In this document: piece by piece, positions 13,331 through 26,800 of the stretch
Numbering within the stretch: position 1 is the stretch's first letter
How the letters are laid out: each line of letters begins with the position of its first letter
Source: Isoetes taiwanensis
Taxonomy: Eukaryota; Streptophyta; Lycopodiopsida; Isoetales; Isoetaceae
Direction of reading: 5' to 3'
Assembly: GCA_021234155.1 (NCBI GenBank)
Contig: JAJEKV010000096.1
Location: 690,010-754,009 of the forward strand
Length of the DNA: 64,000 bases
Notes under the pieces: generated by a model
What the model was told of the DNA's origin: nothing
What the model saw: only the letters and a program-made list of their open reading frames with translations
Database searches by the model: none
Position numbers and translations under genes: made by a program

Positions 13331-15500
13331 ATCGTTAAGGCTTACCATTGCTCTTAAGCTTGCTCCTGCCCAGCGGCGATTGATATTTGAGTCCTATTAT
13401 TTGAGATTAATGTGTGTATGCATGAGAATTTGAGGAGTGAAGTTCTCGATGGATCACTTGATTTATCCTCACGGGGACTTTATTCCCAGCCTCTGCATTT
13501 GTATTTTTATTTTTGGCTTGGAGTTTCAATAAAGTTTGTAGATCCTTCAAAAGCGAGAAGCTTTAAATGCATGGGGCCCTTTCTTATGGAGGAAGATGAA
13601 TGGAGATAGCATCTAAGTGGTTTGGAGAACAGTATTTGGAGAAAACTCTGATTAGTAGTACAGTATGGTACTGTACTGTTGCTCTATATGTTTTTTGGGC
13701 ATTGATTTTTCTCTCAAGTCCCATGGTAAACACAATGTATATACTTAACCTGGCCAGTCATATTTACTTGCCTTTGGTTTTATCACGTCCTACGATTGTT
13801 CGAAATTTTTCCATAGGGTATATCTTTAGAAAGTAGGCCGAGGGCTTTCCTCTCTTTTGAGCGGAGTTAATTTTGCAATAGAAATATCGGAGTTACCTTA
13901 AAGGTATGGTGATGTGAGCTTCGAGGAAAAAGGGAATTTTTGTACAATTTTTTGAATAAGTGCAAAAGTTAAGTGAGCAATATAATCGAGACTAGATGTA
14001 TGGGCCAGAGGTCTGAGAATGGACGGCGGGGAGTATAGTCGAGGTTGTTGCTTGCTAAAATAAAAGTAATACATTGTGGGGGCTGGTAGAAACTTACGGC
14101 GAACTTGCCTCTGTTCAATGATATTTTACTCAAGCGAGATGCCATCCCATTCTAGCAATTGATTTACTTCTTTTTACTTATGGGGTGATATCCCTCCCAT
14201 TAGGAGCCATGTAACTTGGACATCGGTAGGATCTCTACTTTCCTTTATCATTTATTTATTAGCGAACGGAAATTTATTAATTTCTTTACGTACATGTCTT
14301 GGGCTCAAGCATGCCATGATGACGGTAATATGTTAACCTTCTCCATTTCTTTTTAAAGGCTGTCCCTCTGATGGTATATTATTTTCCCACTACTGATTAC
14401 GGCCCCATGTCATCCGACACATCGTCGACATCGAGCTTTGGAAGGTTGAGCAACAAGGATGCTACTAAATAGCATAATATTACGGTACGCTACTAGAAAG
14501 AATATAATAACACGCTACATTGGTACATTTAACATGTTTACTACAAAGTTCTACATGTTACATTTCGCATGGTAAATAAGGATTTGGTTCTTTATAACTA
14601 ACCCATGTAGGCTTCACTTTCCGGGTTTTATTGAAATTTACTTTCACGAGGATTCCGTGTTGCGCTTGCCAGAGTTTACCACAAGATTTCATCTCTTGAT
14701 TATACGAGAGTGCTTGATTCACATATATCAATTGTTCCCTCCAATTTTAATGCTCACTCATGCTTTATGCTTTATGAAATGTTATAACTTTTCATCAGTA
14801 ATCATTCTGTTGTAAGTCTGGCCAATAGCGTAATAGATGTTAAATTTGCACTCTAATGAATGCAGCGTTTGCACTTAACTTATAGTTGAATTCTAAGTAT
14901 CTTAATCCAATGTAGTTTTCAAGGGTGCGAGTGCACTCAAACTCATATTTGGAGATGTTAAAGTCTTTGTATAAAGCAATTGCACTCAAACTTATACTTG
15001 GAATGTAATGTCAGGATTGGAGATTTTAAATAATTGAATTTCCCAAGTGTGTCTTTCCATGTTGCATTTTCCTAGTGGTGCCGCCTTGCACAACAATGCA
15101 ACCCATATACAAAATCATATAGGCAACGAGAACATTCGTGAGAGCTTCATATAGGGTGGAGCGAAAAACAAATTACTAGAGGCAACAACAGCATTCATAA
15201 AGGTTCATATAGGTGTATTTGTATTTGATGCTTGAACATTTGCTTGGCGTTGCTTGGCATTGTTCCTACTAAGCTATATAGATATTATATAAGGTCAAAC
15301 ATATCAAGAAGTATAATAGGCAAATCGGATACAAGCATTGCATATACAAAATAATAGACTATACTATCCGCGAGGAGGGTGTAACTAAACTATATTATCA
15401 TAGAGTGCTCCCTTACAAAAGCGAGGTGAGGCTGAGGCATATTTTGGGCACACTTTTCTCATTACTGACCCCTGGCCCCAGCACCTCAATTATGCCCGGC
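13331..15500. other. AT-rich intergenic sequence
   Basis: No sustained frame on either strand beyond 78 codons, and no terminal repeats or RNA genes were recognised. Composition is AT-rich compared with the GC-rich tandem array that begins at about 15.5 kb. Confidence 0.5.
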
Positions 15501-18500
15501 CTTATTTGAGAGCACCATTACAGTCAATTACTGAATTTATGAATGTGTGTTGATACTTTGCCAAAGTGCCCCAGCTTCTAATTGCCATGGCGGAGGGGCA
15601 GGCCCAAGCTGGATTCAGAGTGAGTTCCCCCTTGCTTTCTGCGTTCTCAAGCGCATAGCGGGGAAAGCCAAAGTAGCTCATGTCCGGCACACTTTCGTGA
15701 GTCAATGCGGCCTGGGATGGCCAAGGATGGATCTTGCTTATGCGAGGCGTGAATGTTTTTTCTTTTTGCAAAAACCCGACCTTGTAACTTGCTCCCTAAG
15801 TTGTTGCGCCCATTAGGGCGACTTGGCGAAGTCGACTTTGCTATTTTGGACCCTCCGGGTTCCCCAACGACAAAACACTCCGGTTTCTACCGCAGTGCCC
15901 TCGGGGGCGCTCCGGTTGACAAGTTCCGGGCCGTCTACGGAATGCCCCGGACCTTCTCGAGAAGGGCCCTGAGCGGAGGATTGACCCGGTCCGAATAGGG
16001 AACAGGAGCTCACGGGAGGATGGTCATTAAGCGTATTGCCCGCAAGTGGGAGCTACGCGAGAACATCTCGGGAACTTTTGGATCCCTCACGGGGTCAAAG
16101 TCTCCCCTCTTATGAGAGGCGATGCGTCTGCGAGGTCCCCAGCCTCGTTTGACTTGGGGAAGGGTGTGGCTTCGGTTGCCGCCAAGGCACCGTCGTTCTA
16201 ATCTTAACCTTTTGATGTGACCTGCTCCAAAATTCCAAGAGATTACTTACTTGGGCTATGTCTTTGGTGTGGGTAGGAATCCAGTAGGCAAAATTAAAAT
16301 TTAATTTCATACAGTACGTATTCACGAATTTATGAATGTCTTGCCATAAAAGTGTTCCACTTGGAATAATTGCCATCGGGAAGAAGGACAGGCCCAAACT
16401 CGGATTCCATCGGTTCCCTTACTCGAAAGCGTTCTCAGCCGGGTTACCAGCCCGCGTCCCATTTGCAGCGGACTAAAACTTCGGCCAGAGTAAGCCCTTC
16501 TAGAACACACGGCAGCCACAAGGTTTGCGTTTGGAGGCCCTCTCGCCCAGCCGAGATCCTGCGGGGACCTTGGCGTGTCTTGGCGTGGAGTGGGGGTGGT
16601 GACACAGTCTGAGCCTAAAATCCCCTTGAAGGCTGCTTGCCCCAAAGTCCCTCTCCCCAAGGCCGCGAGGCGAGGGCGGCCAAGCTGGCTAGGATGTGGA
16701 TGTCGGATCGTAGATGCGGGGGCATGAGTGTTGTTTCTTTCTTTTACGGCCAGGCCTTGTAACTTGCTCCTAGGGTAATTTAAGCCCATTACTTGGCGTC
16801 GATTTGCATTCGAGCCTCGCTATGCTTTCGAGCGATAAAACACTTTCCGGTTTCTACCGCGATTAAGCCCTCGGGGCCTTTCGCGCTTTGACAATACTGC
16901 GGGGCCGATCTGGGAATCTTTTGGACCTTCTGAGAAGGGCCCATGAGCGAAAGGATTCAGCGATTGGATAGGGGAAGCAGGAACTCGGGGAGGGTGGTCG
17001 ATGGCGTCTTGCCTTACCAGGTAAGGGTATTTGCCGAAGAGGCGCCTCGGGAACTTTGGATCTGCGCCTCGCGCATGGGGTACAGGCTCTCTCCTCTTGT
17101 GAGAAGGCGATGGAGTGCAAGGTCAGCCTCATTTGACTTGGAGAAGGGTGCGGCTCGGTTGCCCATAGCGAGAGGCTGCCGGCCAGTTCTAATGCTAACC
17201 CTTTGATCCTAAACTTTCTCGAAATTCAATTGGGGGCGTATGTGATGATGGTGGAATCCAGCCGGAGCAAAAAATCAGGGTGGATTTTGTACAATGCATT
17301 AATTAGGGTATGAATGTCTTGCCTGCTTTACTGCAAAAGGTACTGACTTCTAGTACCCATTGGAAGGAAGGCAGGCCCAAACTTCAGATTCCGTCCGGAT
17401 TTCCTTATAGCGTTCTCCAGCCGCTGACTTCTGCGACGTCCCAGCTGGGAACAGACCAAGTCGGCCGCCAAGCGCAAAACCCTTCAGGCGGCAAACCCGC
17501 AGGTTCGTTTGGAGGCCCTCTCGCCCTGTCGGTGGCGACCTTGGCCGTGTCTTGGCGTGGAGTGGGGGTGTTGGCCTTGAGCCGCGGACCTAAATCCCGA
17601 GGAAGCTACTTGCCCCAAAATCCTCTCCCCGAGGCCACTGGTGGCCGGATGTGCAAGCTGGCCTGGGATGTGAATCTTGGGATAATCTTGGAGTACTTGG
17701 CGTGAGTGTTTTCTTTCTTTTGTAAAACGATCTTGTAACTTGCTCCCTAGGGTAATTTAAGCTATTTGGCGAATGACTTGGTAGATTTTCCATTCGGAGC
17801 CCAGCCGTGGGCACGAGCGACAAAAACTCCAGATTTCACATGAGTGCAGCCCTCGGGAAGCTCAGGTGGTTTGACAAGTTTCCAGGACCAATCTAAAGAT
17901 CTTTTGGACGGTATTCAGAAGAAAGGGCCCTGACAGCGAGGAGGGATTCAGCGGTCGAGATAGGGAGCAGCAGGTGCTCGCAGAGAGGGTGGTCGTGCCA
18001 AGTACTACCACCCAGGTGGAGTGCTTATTTGCCGAGAACGCCTCGAGGAACTTTTAAGATCCGCCTCTTGGGGTCAGGACTCTCCCCTCTTGTGAGGCTG
18101 ATGGAGTGCAGGTCTGGCCTGCAGCTTGAAACTTGAGGGAGGCGCCAGCTCGGTTGCCCCGCGAGCTGCCCGGCATTCTAGTACTAACCCTTTGATCTAG
18201 ACCTTCTCCAGAAAATTCAAAAGTGGGTATGTCTTGGTGATGAATTGGAAACACGGCTTGTAGCCGGGGATTTACGTTTGAGCCCTCTCCCTTGTCGAGA
18301 TTAGGCGGGGACCTTGCGTGCATTGGGGAGTAGAGTGTTGATGCAGGCGAAACACTAAAATGCATACAGGCTGCTTGCCCCAAAAGTCCTCTCCCGAGGC
18401 CTGAGGGGCCAGGGCCAGGCAAGCTGGCCCCTAGGATCGCTGGATGCTGCTTGCGTGCGGTGATGTTCTTTTCTTTCACAAAATGAGGCTTGTAACTTGC

Positions 18501-19364
18501 TCCTGGGGTAATTTCTCTGTGCGAATGACTTGGCGGTAGATTTGCTGTTCCGGGAGCCTTCTGCGAGCGACAAAATACTCGGTTTCAAGCCCGGTGGCCC
18601 TGGGGCGCTCCGCGGTTTGACCAGTGCACGGACCCATCCCAAGGAATCTTTGGACGTTCTAGAAGGATTCAAAAGATCCGGATAAGGAGCAGGGCTATGG
18701 GGAGAATTAGTAGATTTCTCTTTGCGTAGGGCGGCTGCCGGAAAGGTTTGCCTGGGGCTTTTACGGATCACGCCTCTGAACTCTGGAAACCTCTTGTGGG
18801 GAACATTAGGTGCAAGGTCACGGCCTCGTTTGACTTGGGGAAGGGTATTTCGGTGCCACACTTAACTTGAGGCACGCCCATTGTTCTAATACTAACCCTT
18901 TGATCCTAGACCTTCTCGAAATTCAAAAATTGGGCTGTGTCTTTGGTGATTAATTAGAAATCAAGTAGCGAAAATCAGGGAATTTTAATTTGCATTACAA
19001 TGCATTAATTACAAATTTGCCAGAAATGTCTTTACCCTTTGCAAAGCGCCCCAAGCTTCCCAGAATTGCCACATGGGGAGGAGGACAGGCTCAAACTCTG
19101 CGCCGTTAGTTCCCCTTATAAAGCGTTCTCAACCACACACCTTCTCAGCCGCGTACAGCGGACCAAAACTTCTGACCCCCAAAGCATAAAACCTCTGGAA
19201 CACCACTTTGAGGGGTTTCGTTTGGAGAGCCCATAACTAACTTATGTCAGGGTCAGTGGGACTTAGCCCCAGCGCGATGTCTTGGCGTGGAGTGGGTGTG
19301 GTGTGCAAAACCTGGACCAAATCCCACGGATCTTTGCTCCAAAGTCCTCTCCCGAGGCCACGGG

Positions 19365-19535
19365 GATAGGCAGGGCAACCTCCCACCCTCTGAGAGCCCG
19401 AGTGATTTGGCTCTGCCAATGGACTCGGGGCATTAGGCATTGCGGGGATGGCCAAATTACGCGTGGCGAAGCCCACCCTCTCCAAAGAGCAGGAAATGGC
19501 TCCATGTCACCAGCACACTTTCGTAGTCAATGGGG
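19365..19535 (+). repeat. Subtype-specific insertion in array monomer (copy 1)
   Basis: Segment present in this monomer and at 22975-23145 but absent from most others: CACGGGGATAG, a GGGCAACCT block, GTGATTTGGCT, GGACTCGGGGCATT, and CACACTTTCGTAGTCA. It makes these monomers about 1.1 kb rather than 975 bp. The end of the same segment (GCACACTTTCGTGAGTCA) is also found in the first unit, near 15685. Confidence 0.75.
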
Positions 19536-22500
19536 CCTAGAATGTGGATCGCAGGAATCTTTGGAGTGCTTGGGGAGATGTTTTTTTCTTTTTGCAAAGC
19601 CGGCCTTTCCCTAGGGTAATTTCGAGGGGTTCTCGAGCGAGGTTGAGTATCACGGTCGCCCTCGGGGCCTCCGTTTGACCAGTTCCCACTGGGTAGATCA
19701 CAAGGAATCTTTTTTGGACAGCACACTACGAAGAAGGGGCTTTGAATGGAGGATGCAGATGTGGTGAGGCCAGGGGGAGGCGGGCTCAGGAAGGTGGTCA
19801 TTAGCATATTGCCGCAGGTAGGGCTGCCCAGGGAAAGGTTGCCTTAGAGACTTTTTAGATCTCACACCTCCTAGGATCTCGGCTCATGGGAGGCGGGTAC
19901 AAGGTCACGGCCTGGATTTGACTTCAGGGGAAGGGTGTGGGGCCTGGTTGCCCATAGGCGGGCTGCCGGCCGTTCTAATACTAGCGTTTTGATCTAGACG
20001 CCGAAATTCAGGAAGTGGGTTGGCATGTGCGGTGATGAATTAAAGGGAATCCAGCCAGAGCAAAAATCAGAATTTAGTTTCATATAAAACGGTAATTACG
20101 AATTTATGAATGTCTTGATCTTTTGGCCCCAGCTAATTGCCGCAGCCGAGGAAGGAGGGGCAATTTAACCCCATTAAAAGTGGAGTTCCACTTGTTACAG
20201 CGTTCTCAAAGCTATGACTACATTGCGTCCCAAGCGCACTTATGAGACCAAAGAGCACGGGATGCTTTCGGCGGTTTTAACAAGTTCAGCAGGACCGATC
20301 TAGGAATCTTTTGGACCTTCAGAAGGGGCCCTGAGCGGAGGGGATTACGGTCGAATAGGGGGTAGGGCCAGGGAGGGGGGTGGTCATTAGCCCTATTGCC
20401 CAGCCAGGGCTCTCTCCGGGAAAGTGCCTCGGGAACTTTTTGGATCCCACCTCTTGGTGTCGGAAGTCTCCCTCTTGTGAGGCGGCCGGAGTGCAAGGTC
20501 GGCCTGGGTTTGACTTAGGGAGGTTGTGGGCTTTCGGTTGCCCCACAAAGGGGCTGCCTCGGCCGGATTCTAATACCACTAACCTTCTCTCAGAAATTCG
20601 AAAATAGGGTTGTGTGCTGGTGATGAATTAGGAATCCAACCCGGCAAAATGCAAATTTAATTTCATGCAATGCATTAATTCTACGAATTTATGAATGTCT
20701 TGCCGAAAAGCGCCCATTGAATTCTAATTGCCATGGAAGGAGGACGGAGGCCCAAACTCAGATTCAGTTAGTTCCCTTACTCAGGTGATTTCTCAACCCC
20801 GGCTGACTTCACCGACCCGCGTCCCAAGCGCGATCGGACCAAAACTTCGGCCCAAAATGCAAACCCTTCTAGAACACGGCAGCCCACAAGGTTTCGTTTA
20901 GGAGGCCCTCTCTCCTTATCCCAGATCCACCCGAGGACCTTGCTTGGCCAGAGTAATGTGAGTAGGTAAGAGGGGTGGCAGCGCCCGACAGGAACCTAAA
21001 ATCCTGGAAACACTTGCCCCAAAGTCCTCTCCCAGGCCACAGGGGCCGAGGGCCGAACTGGCCAGCCTAGGATAATGAATCTTAGGATCTTGCTTGAGTG
21101 CTGAGAGCATGAGTGTTTCTTTTAAAAAGCCAGAGCCTTGTAACTTGCTCCCTAAGGAGTGGCTGACTTGGCGAAGTGGAGATTTGCCGATGCACGGAAC
21201 CTCCCGGTGCGAGCGATAAAAACACTCCAGTTTCTACATGAGGTAAGCCTTGAGGGCCTTTCACGTATCTTTCACAAGGATTCTCGGACCAATCTAGAAA
21301 TCTTTTGGACCTTCGAAGAGCGGAGGATTCAGCGGTTGGATAGGGGAGCGAACTCGGAGGGTGGTCATTAAGCGTCGCGCCACCCGTGGGGCGCCGAGCT
21401 GCCTCGCGGGAACTTTTGGATCATCATGGGGGTGCGGAGGGCTCTCTCCCCTCTCTTGTGAGTCAGCCAGGTGCAGGTCTTGGCCTCTTTTTATTTGGGA
21501 GGGTGTCCCGGCTGAGTTGCTCACTTAGCGAGGCACCACTTACGTCGTTCTAATGCTAACTTTTTTGATCCTGAACAATCTCGCGAAAATTCTGAAGATT
21601 GGGGCATTGTCTTTGGTGATGAATTAGGAATCCGGCAGGCAAAAATCAGGGAGTGAATTTACGTCCTGAGAAACGTAGTACGATTTTATGGATGTCGCGC
21701 ACCCTTTGCAAAAGTGCCCACGACTTCTAATTGCCACGCCGGGAAGGGAGGGGGCGGGGCCCAAACTCCGTTAGTGAGTTCCCCTTACTCGCGTTCTTAG
21801 CGACTTCTCGACCCGTCCAGCTGTGGCAATAGGTGTCGGCCCCAAAGCGCAAAACACTTCGAGCAGCAGCCATAGGGTTTACATTTGGAGAGCCTTCTCC
21901 TTAGCGGTTTGGCGCGTCTTGCTTGCCGTGTCTTGGCGTGGAGTAGAGATGTTTACGAGGAAACCTGAACCCTAAAAATCCCGAGGAAGCTGCTTTAAAA
22001 GTCCTCTCCCCAAGGCCTTATTGTGAGGTGGGCGGCGGCCTAGGATATGTGAATCTTGGGATCTTTTTACTTGATGCCGAGGGCATGAGAGTGTTTCTTT
22101 TGCAAAATCCCGATCTCTTGTAACTTGCTCCCTAGGGTAATTTAAGCTGGCCCCCGAGATGACTTGGCCGGAAACTAGATTTGCCATTCAGAGGCAGCAC
22201 AGAGGCAGAGCACGACAAAACACTCGGGTTTCCGCGAGGGGTGCGCCCTCCGGGCCGCGATTTGACAGGATTCCGGACCAATCTACAGGAGGAATCTTTG
22301 GGCGTTCGGAAGAAGAAGGGCCCTGAGCGGAGGATTCTTGAGGATAGGGCCGGCTCAGGAGGGTGGTCACATTAAAATGCGCAGAGTAGGGCTGCCAGGA
22401 GAACTTACTCAAGGAACTTTTAGATCACATCACGGAGTGGACTCTCCCCTCTTGTGAAGGGGCAATGGGTGCAAGGTCTGGCCTGCGTTTGGCAGGCGTG

Positions 22501-22974
22501 CCAGCTTCGATTGCCGCCAAAGTGCCATTGTTCTAGTACTTTAACCTTTGATCCTGAACCTTCTCCAAGAAATTCGAAAGTGGGGTACGTAATGCTTTGA
22601 TGGGCTCGAGGAATCAATTTGTAATGAGAATTTAATTTAGGTACAATGCATTAATTGCCGATTTATGAATATCTTGCCCACTTTGCAAAGCGGCCCTCGG
22701 CACAGTACATGGAGGAGGACGAGGCCCAAACTCCCTCGAGTCAATTCCCTTGCTCGTGTTTCTGGCGTGGCTTGCGAAATCCCATTTGCGACGGACGAAA
22801 CATGACCACAAAATGCAAAAGCGGATTCTGGCGTCCACATGATTTCACGTTTTGGAGGCCCTCTATGGTCGGGGATGCTTGCGGTGTCTTGGCGTGGGTA
22901 TAGGTGTGTTGATGCGGAGCATGGACCCTAAAATCCCAGAAGCTTCTTTGAGGTCACTCTCTCCCCAAGGCCAC

Positions 22975-23145
22975 GGGGATAGAGGGCAACCTTCCCCTCT
23001 CACGAGGCAGGTGATTTGGCTGCATGATGGACTCGGGGCATTCGACATTGCACGGGGACCAAGTTAGAGTGGCGGCTCTAACCCCACTCACTCCAGAAGG
23101 CGCCAAAGTAGCTCATGTCCGACACACTTTCGTAGTCAGTGGCCT
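22975..23145 (+). repeat. Subtype-specific insertion in array monomer (copy 2)
   Basis: Second copy of the subtype insertion described at 19365-19535, with AAGTAGCTCATGTCCGACAC and CACACTTTCGTAGTCA at its right end. The same right end appears at about 15670-15700. The spacing of subtype marks (about 3.8 and 3.6 kb) corresponds to four monomers each. Confidence 0.75.
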
Positions 23146-23870
23146 AGGATGTGGATGCAGGATCTTTGTATGGAGTGCGGGGGCTGAGTGTTTTCCTTAA
23201 CTTTCTTTTTACCAAAGCCAGGCCTTATGGCTTGCTCCTAGGCTAATTTTGCCATTCGAATAGCAGCGGTCGATTTGCCATTCACAGGAGCCTTCGTGCC
23301 CTCCAAGGATGCTCAGCGGTTTTGTGTGAGGATTTCCCCGGTGAGACCAATCTAGGAATCTTTTGGACATTCGGAAGAAGGTTCCTGAGCGGGAGGGATT
23401 CAGCGGTGGGATGGATAGGGGCGGGGTCAGGGAGGGTGGTAGAGTAGCGTATTGCTTGTGGGGTATTTGCCGAGGCGCCTCGGGGAACTTTGAATCACTC
23501 ACGGGGTCAGGACTCTCCCCTCTTGTGAGGCGGTAGGTAAAGGTCACGGCCTCTCGTTTGACTTGGAGAGGGTGCTAGCTTCGGTTGCCCATGGCGGGCT
23601 GCAGGAGCCATTCTAATGCTAACCCTTTTGATCTAGACCTTCTCCAAAAAAGTGCGAAATTGAGAACATTAATGCGGGAGATGAATTAAGGAATCCAGTA
23701 GAGCCAAAAATCGAGGTGAATTTAAATTACAATGCATTAGTGCAATTTATGAATGTCTTTACCCTTTGCAAAGCGCTGACTTCTAATTGCCACGCCGGGA
23801 AGGGAGGGGCAGGCCCCAAACTTCTGTTGCATGATTCCCTTGCTCCCCGTTCTCAACCGCCCGGCTCAAA

Positions 23871-26800
23871 GAGTGAGATTAATACTCCATGACACACACA
23901 ACTAGCCTGACCGGGGCATGCGGGGTTTTAGAAGACATATTTCAAGATCCCGAGTAGCTAATTACGTAGCATGAAGAAGCGAGATAGCTAAGTATGACCG
24001 GGGAGTGCGGCTATGTGTGACGAGAGCGAGCAACTTTGCTTGAATTCCAAAGGTTGTTAGAACCATTTGCAATGCTTAGAATGCAAAATGGGAACTCTTG
24101 GCCATGAGTTTGTTGTACGGGGCTCCCCAAAACTATAAGAGTAAAGATGCCTTGATGGTGGTAGTGGGTTAAATTTGTCAAGATACTTTTTGCGCCGTGC
24201 CTTGTAGAACCATAGACGGTGCTAGATCTTTAACGGTACTATTCACCAAGGAGATTTTTAGACTCCGCGGATGCCCAAAGAAATAATCTGGATAGGAATT
24301 CAAATTTATGCATTCAACACCTGCGGCTCCATGAGCGCGGCCCCATCATCCTCGGGCGGATGAGGTGGGGCGAGGGGCGCACAGCCAGGAAAATCGTGGA
24401 GACATGCTGGGGAATTATGTTTGGAGTCAAAGCGGTCTAAGTGGGATGATTTCTAAGCCACTTGGTGGAGTTTATATGCGGCGCAAAAGCCGAGAATCCT
24501 CCCGGATGTCCTTTCGCGATTAACTACATGGGTATCCATTGCATGACCGGGATACATGGCACAACCCGGTGTCTAAAGGTTCAAGTCTCGGCAAATGTTA
24601 GGCGATATCTGCACGGCCGATTGGATTGAGGGTGGAGGAGGTGAGAGGGATACCTTGGCGGCAAAATTGTGAGAGAATATGGCCAAACAGGCATAGGATA
24701 CGCCAAAGAGAGTTCGAGGTAGGGACAATGTGTGGCTCAAGATCCAAGGTTATGGCCCGAGAAGCTTCGAATTAGCAATTATAAGAGTTTACACACACGC
24801 TCCTAGGTGGGCGGAGTCCCTTTAAGATTTTTGGGCCAGTAGGGAACAAGGCCACCACAAGCTCGTCTGTTGCTCTGCCAAAAGTCCAAGGTGGGTCATG
24901 TGAGGCCTTTGGTATAACCCAAACCCGCGGCCGAGGTTTTGGAAACTCAACTGTGGAGATGATGGAGAGCAAAGTAGAAATAGTGCCCCAAATTGATCCT
25001 TGATAAGGCATTCAAGAAGACTAGAAGGTCAATTCCTCCAATAATATTTGAGGTCAGTTGAAGCACTTGCTTACCTGGAAGATCACTGACTTGGGTATTA
25101 AAGCGAGGATTTGAAGAAGCAATACGTGGACTTTATGGAAGGGGAGTTAGATGGTAGGAGCCGTCACCAGGAGCTAGTGGAACTGAGCTTGCGGTGTTAG
25201 CTAAGTCTAGGATTGCATGTCTTGGCTTAGTTCTAGGTGTGGCATATGCATTTTGTCTAGTAGGTGCATATGCCGAGAGTCTTCGGAAATTATGTGAAGC
25301 TGATGATGAGATACGGCTCTTAAGAAGCATTCTCTAGGTGAAAAACAGCACCAGGTCTTGTATGATATAGGGAGGTCATGGCCGAGGGGTATCAGTGATC
25401 ATTTCGATAATGGGCTGGTGAGGCGTTCCTAGCCATACGGGGCATGAGGAGCCTTTGCTTGAGGTTGTAATGCGACCTCGAGGGAATGAGAGTACAAAGG
25501 TAATGCGACCCTAACATAAAGGCCTAAACCTAGGCCTCTTTTCTGCAACTCCCACCAGTCACGGACACCATCTTAGCACTTGTAACTCGTTTAGAAGCGT
25601 TCTTTGTAGCCTGACATGGCTTGCTTGGCCAGCCCCAAAGCGTGAGCACATGGGGTGGGAGAGGGAAATTTGCCGAAGATCATGTGGAACACTAGGAGGC
25701 GAGGGGGAGGGGAGTTCGCCGGGGCCAGAGGTATTTTGGCATATAGTTCTGGGAAGATCATCACGGAAGTTGGGATTCAGGATGAGTTGGTATCTCATAT
25801 CTCTAGTAGAGGCCATTCTAGCACCCTCGGTTTACACCTTGAACCCTAACCAATGAACCTAGCTATAAGTTAGATATGTATGATTAGGTTTTATAGATAT
25901 TATTCTCATTATGATGATGTTCACGATATATGTGATGTTGGGTGGGATCATGTTTTGCTCCTCTTATTTGGGGAAGGGGGTGGGGGCCTAGAAGCCACTA
26001 GTAGATGATGCTTCTTAGATCCCTTAGCACCTATTATATGTGGCGTGCACAAGGAAGGCCCACTTGCGGCTATGGGGACTATGGAATGGCCGAGCACCAC
26101 TGCGGGGCTAGCGGCTAAAAGGATAGGAGGAGCCTGGCGGCCAACTCTTTGGGGGCCCATGCCCGGCTAGGCTCATGGCCGGTCACTGTGTGGGCGAGCA
26201 TGATGCGGCACCCTCACGGATCAAAAGGTTTCACCCTGATCCTCCGGGGAGTGGCAAGTGTCATTTTAGCTCCTATTTTGGGGGAGTTAGGAGTAGGGGA
26301 AGAATAGTGTGTCGCCACAATTCTCTAGCGCCCTTAGGCAAGCTAGACAGGAAGGGAGATGGAACCTTTCACACTTTTCCAGCCGGACGAGGGAGATGCA
26401 GCAGATTGCCTCGAAGGGTGATACCTCGAGGAGTTCTAGCGTATTATCCGTGGAAGCTACGGCCATGCCGGGAAGTCCAGATCTATCCGATGCTGCATAG
26501 TGTGCATGGGGAGGCGGATGGAGTGGACTACCTAGCCATTGCCTCCTAACCCATTGCGCCATTGTTATGTAGAGCACAGGTATCTTGAGACCCTGGGCTG
26601 TCCAATCTACCTCCCATGAGTCCAAGCCTTGGGTAGGCTGCGTGTTTTACGGCATATGTTTATACGGCTCTTGTGATGTACTGCCGCCGTGGTAGCTTGA
26701 TGTATTTATTGTGTGGATTACGGCTGATGTTTTATGCCGTGATATAGGAGCCGCCAAAGGGGCCTTCGCTAAAGTTTGCGGGGAGTCTCGCGGGATAAGG

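Larger units (their letters stand above)
15505..23870 (+). repeat. Tandem array of a ~975 bp satellite-like monomer
   Basis: Eight to nine degenerate copies of one monomer. The landmark TTGTAACTTGCTCC lies near 15782, 16758, 17733, 18490, 21138 and 22118, with decayed versions near 19605 and 23222. A second landmark, TTTATGAATGTCTTGCC or a variant, lies near 16330, 17310, 20106, 20690, 21690, 22665 and 23750. Typical spacing is 975-985 bp; one unit is shortened to about 757 bp and one near 19.7-20.3 kb carries a deletion, while two are about 1.1 kb. The + strand consensus order is: CTTGTAACTTGCTCC, a CGACAAAACACT block, TTTGACAAGTT, TTTTGGACCTTC, GCCCTGAGCGGAGGATT, GGGTGGTCATTA, GGAACTTTTGGATC, CTCCCCTCTTGTGAGGC, CTAACCCTTTGATCTAGA, GGTGATGAATTAGGAATC, CAATGCATTAATTACGA, TTATGAATGTCTTGCC, AGCGTTCTC, TGTCTTGGCGTGGAGTGGG, AAAGTCCTCTCCC. 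Open frames inside differ between copies and strands, so no protein appears conserved. Copies differ by many small indels. Confidence 0.9.

Noticed and set aside
16322-18861. Long frames inside the array (155 codons at 16322-16789, 168 codons at 18355-18861, both -)
   Set aside because: The corresponding frames are broken in the other monomers, so there is no conserved product.
15505-23870. CRISPR-like or gene-cluster reading of the 15.5-23.9 kb repeats
   Set aside because: Units are about 975 bp, contiguous and without unique spacers, and open frames are not conserved between units; it is a satellite-type array.
24570-24600. GGTTCAAGTCTC, resembling a tRNA B box
   Set aside because: No cloverleaf could be drawn with the upstream 60 bases; chance match.
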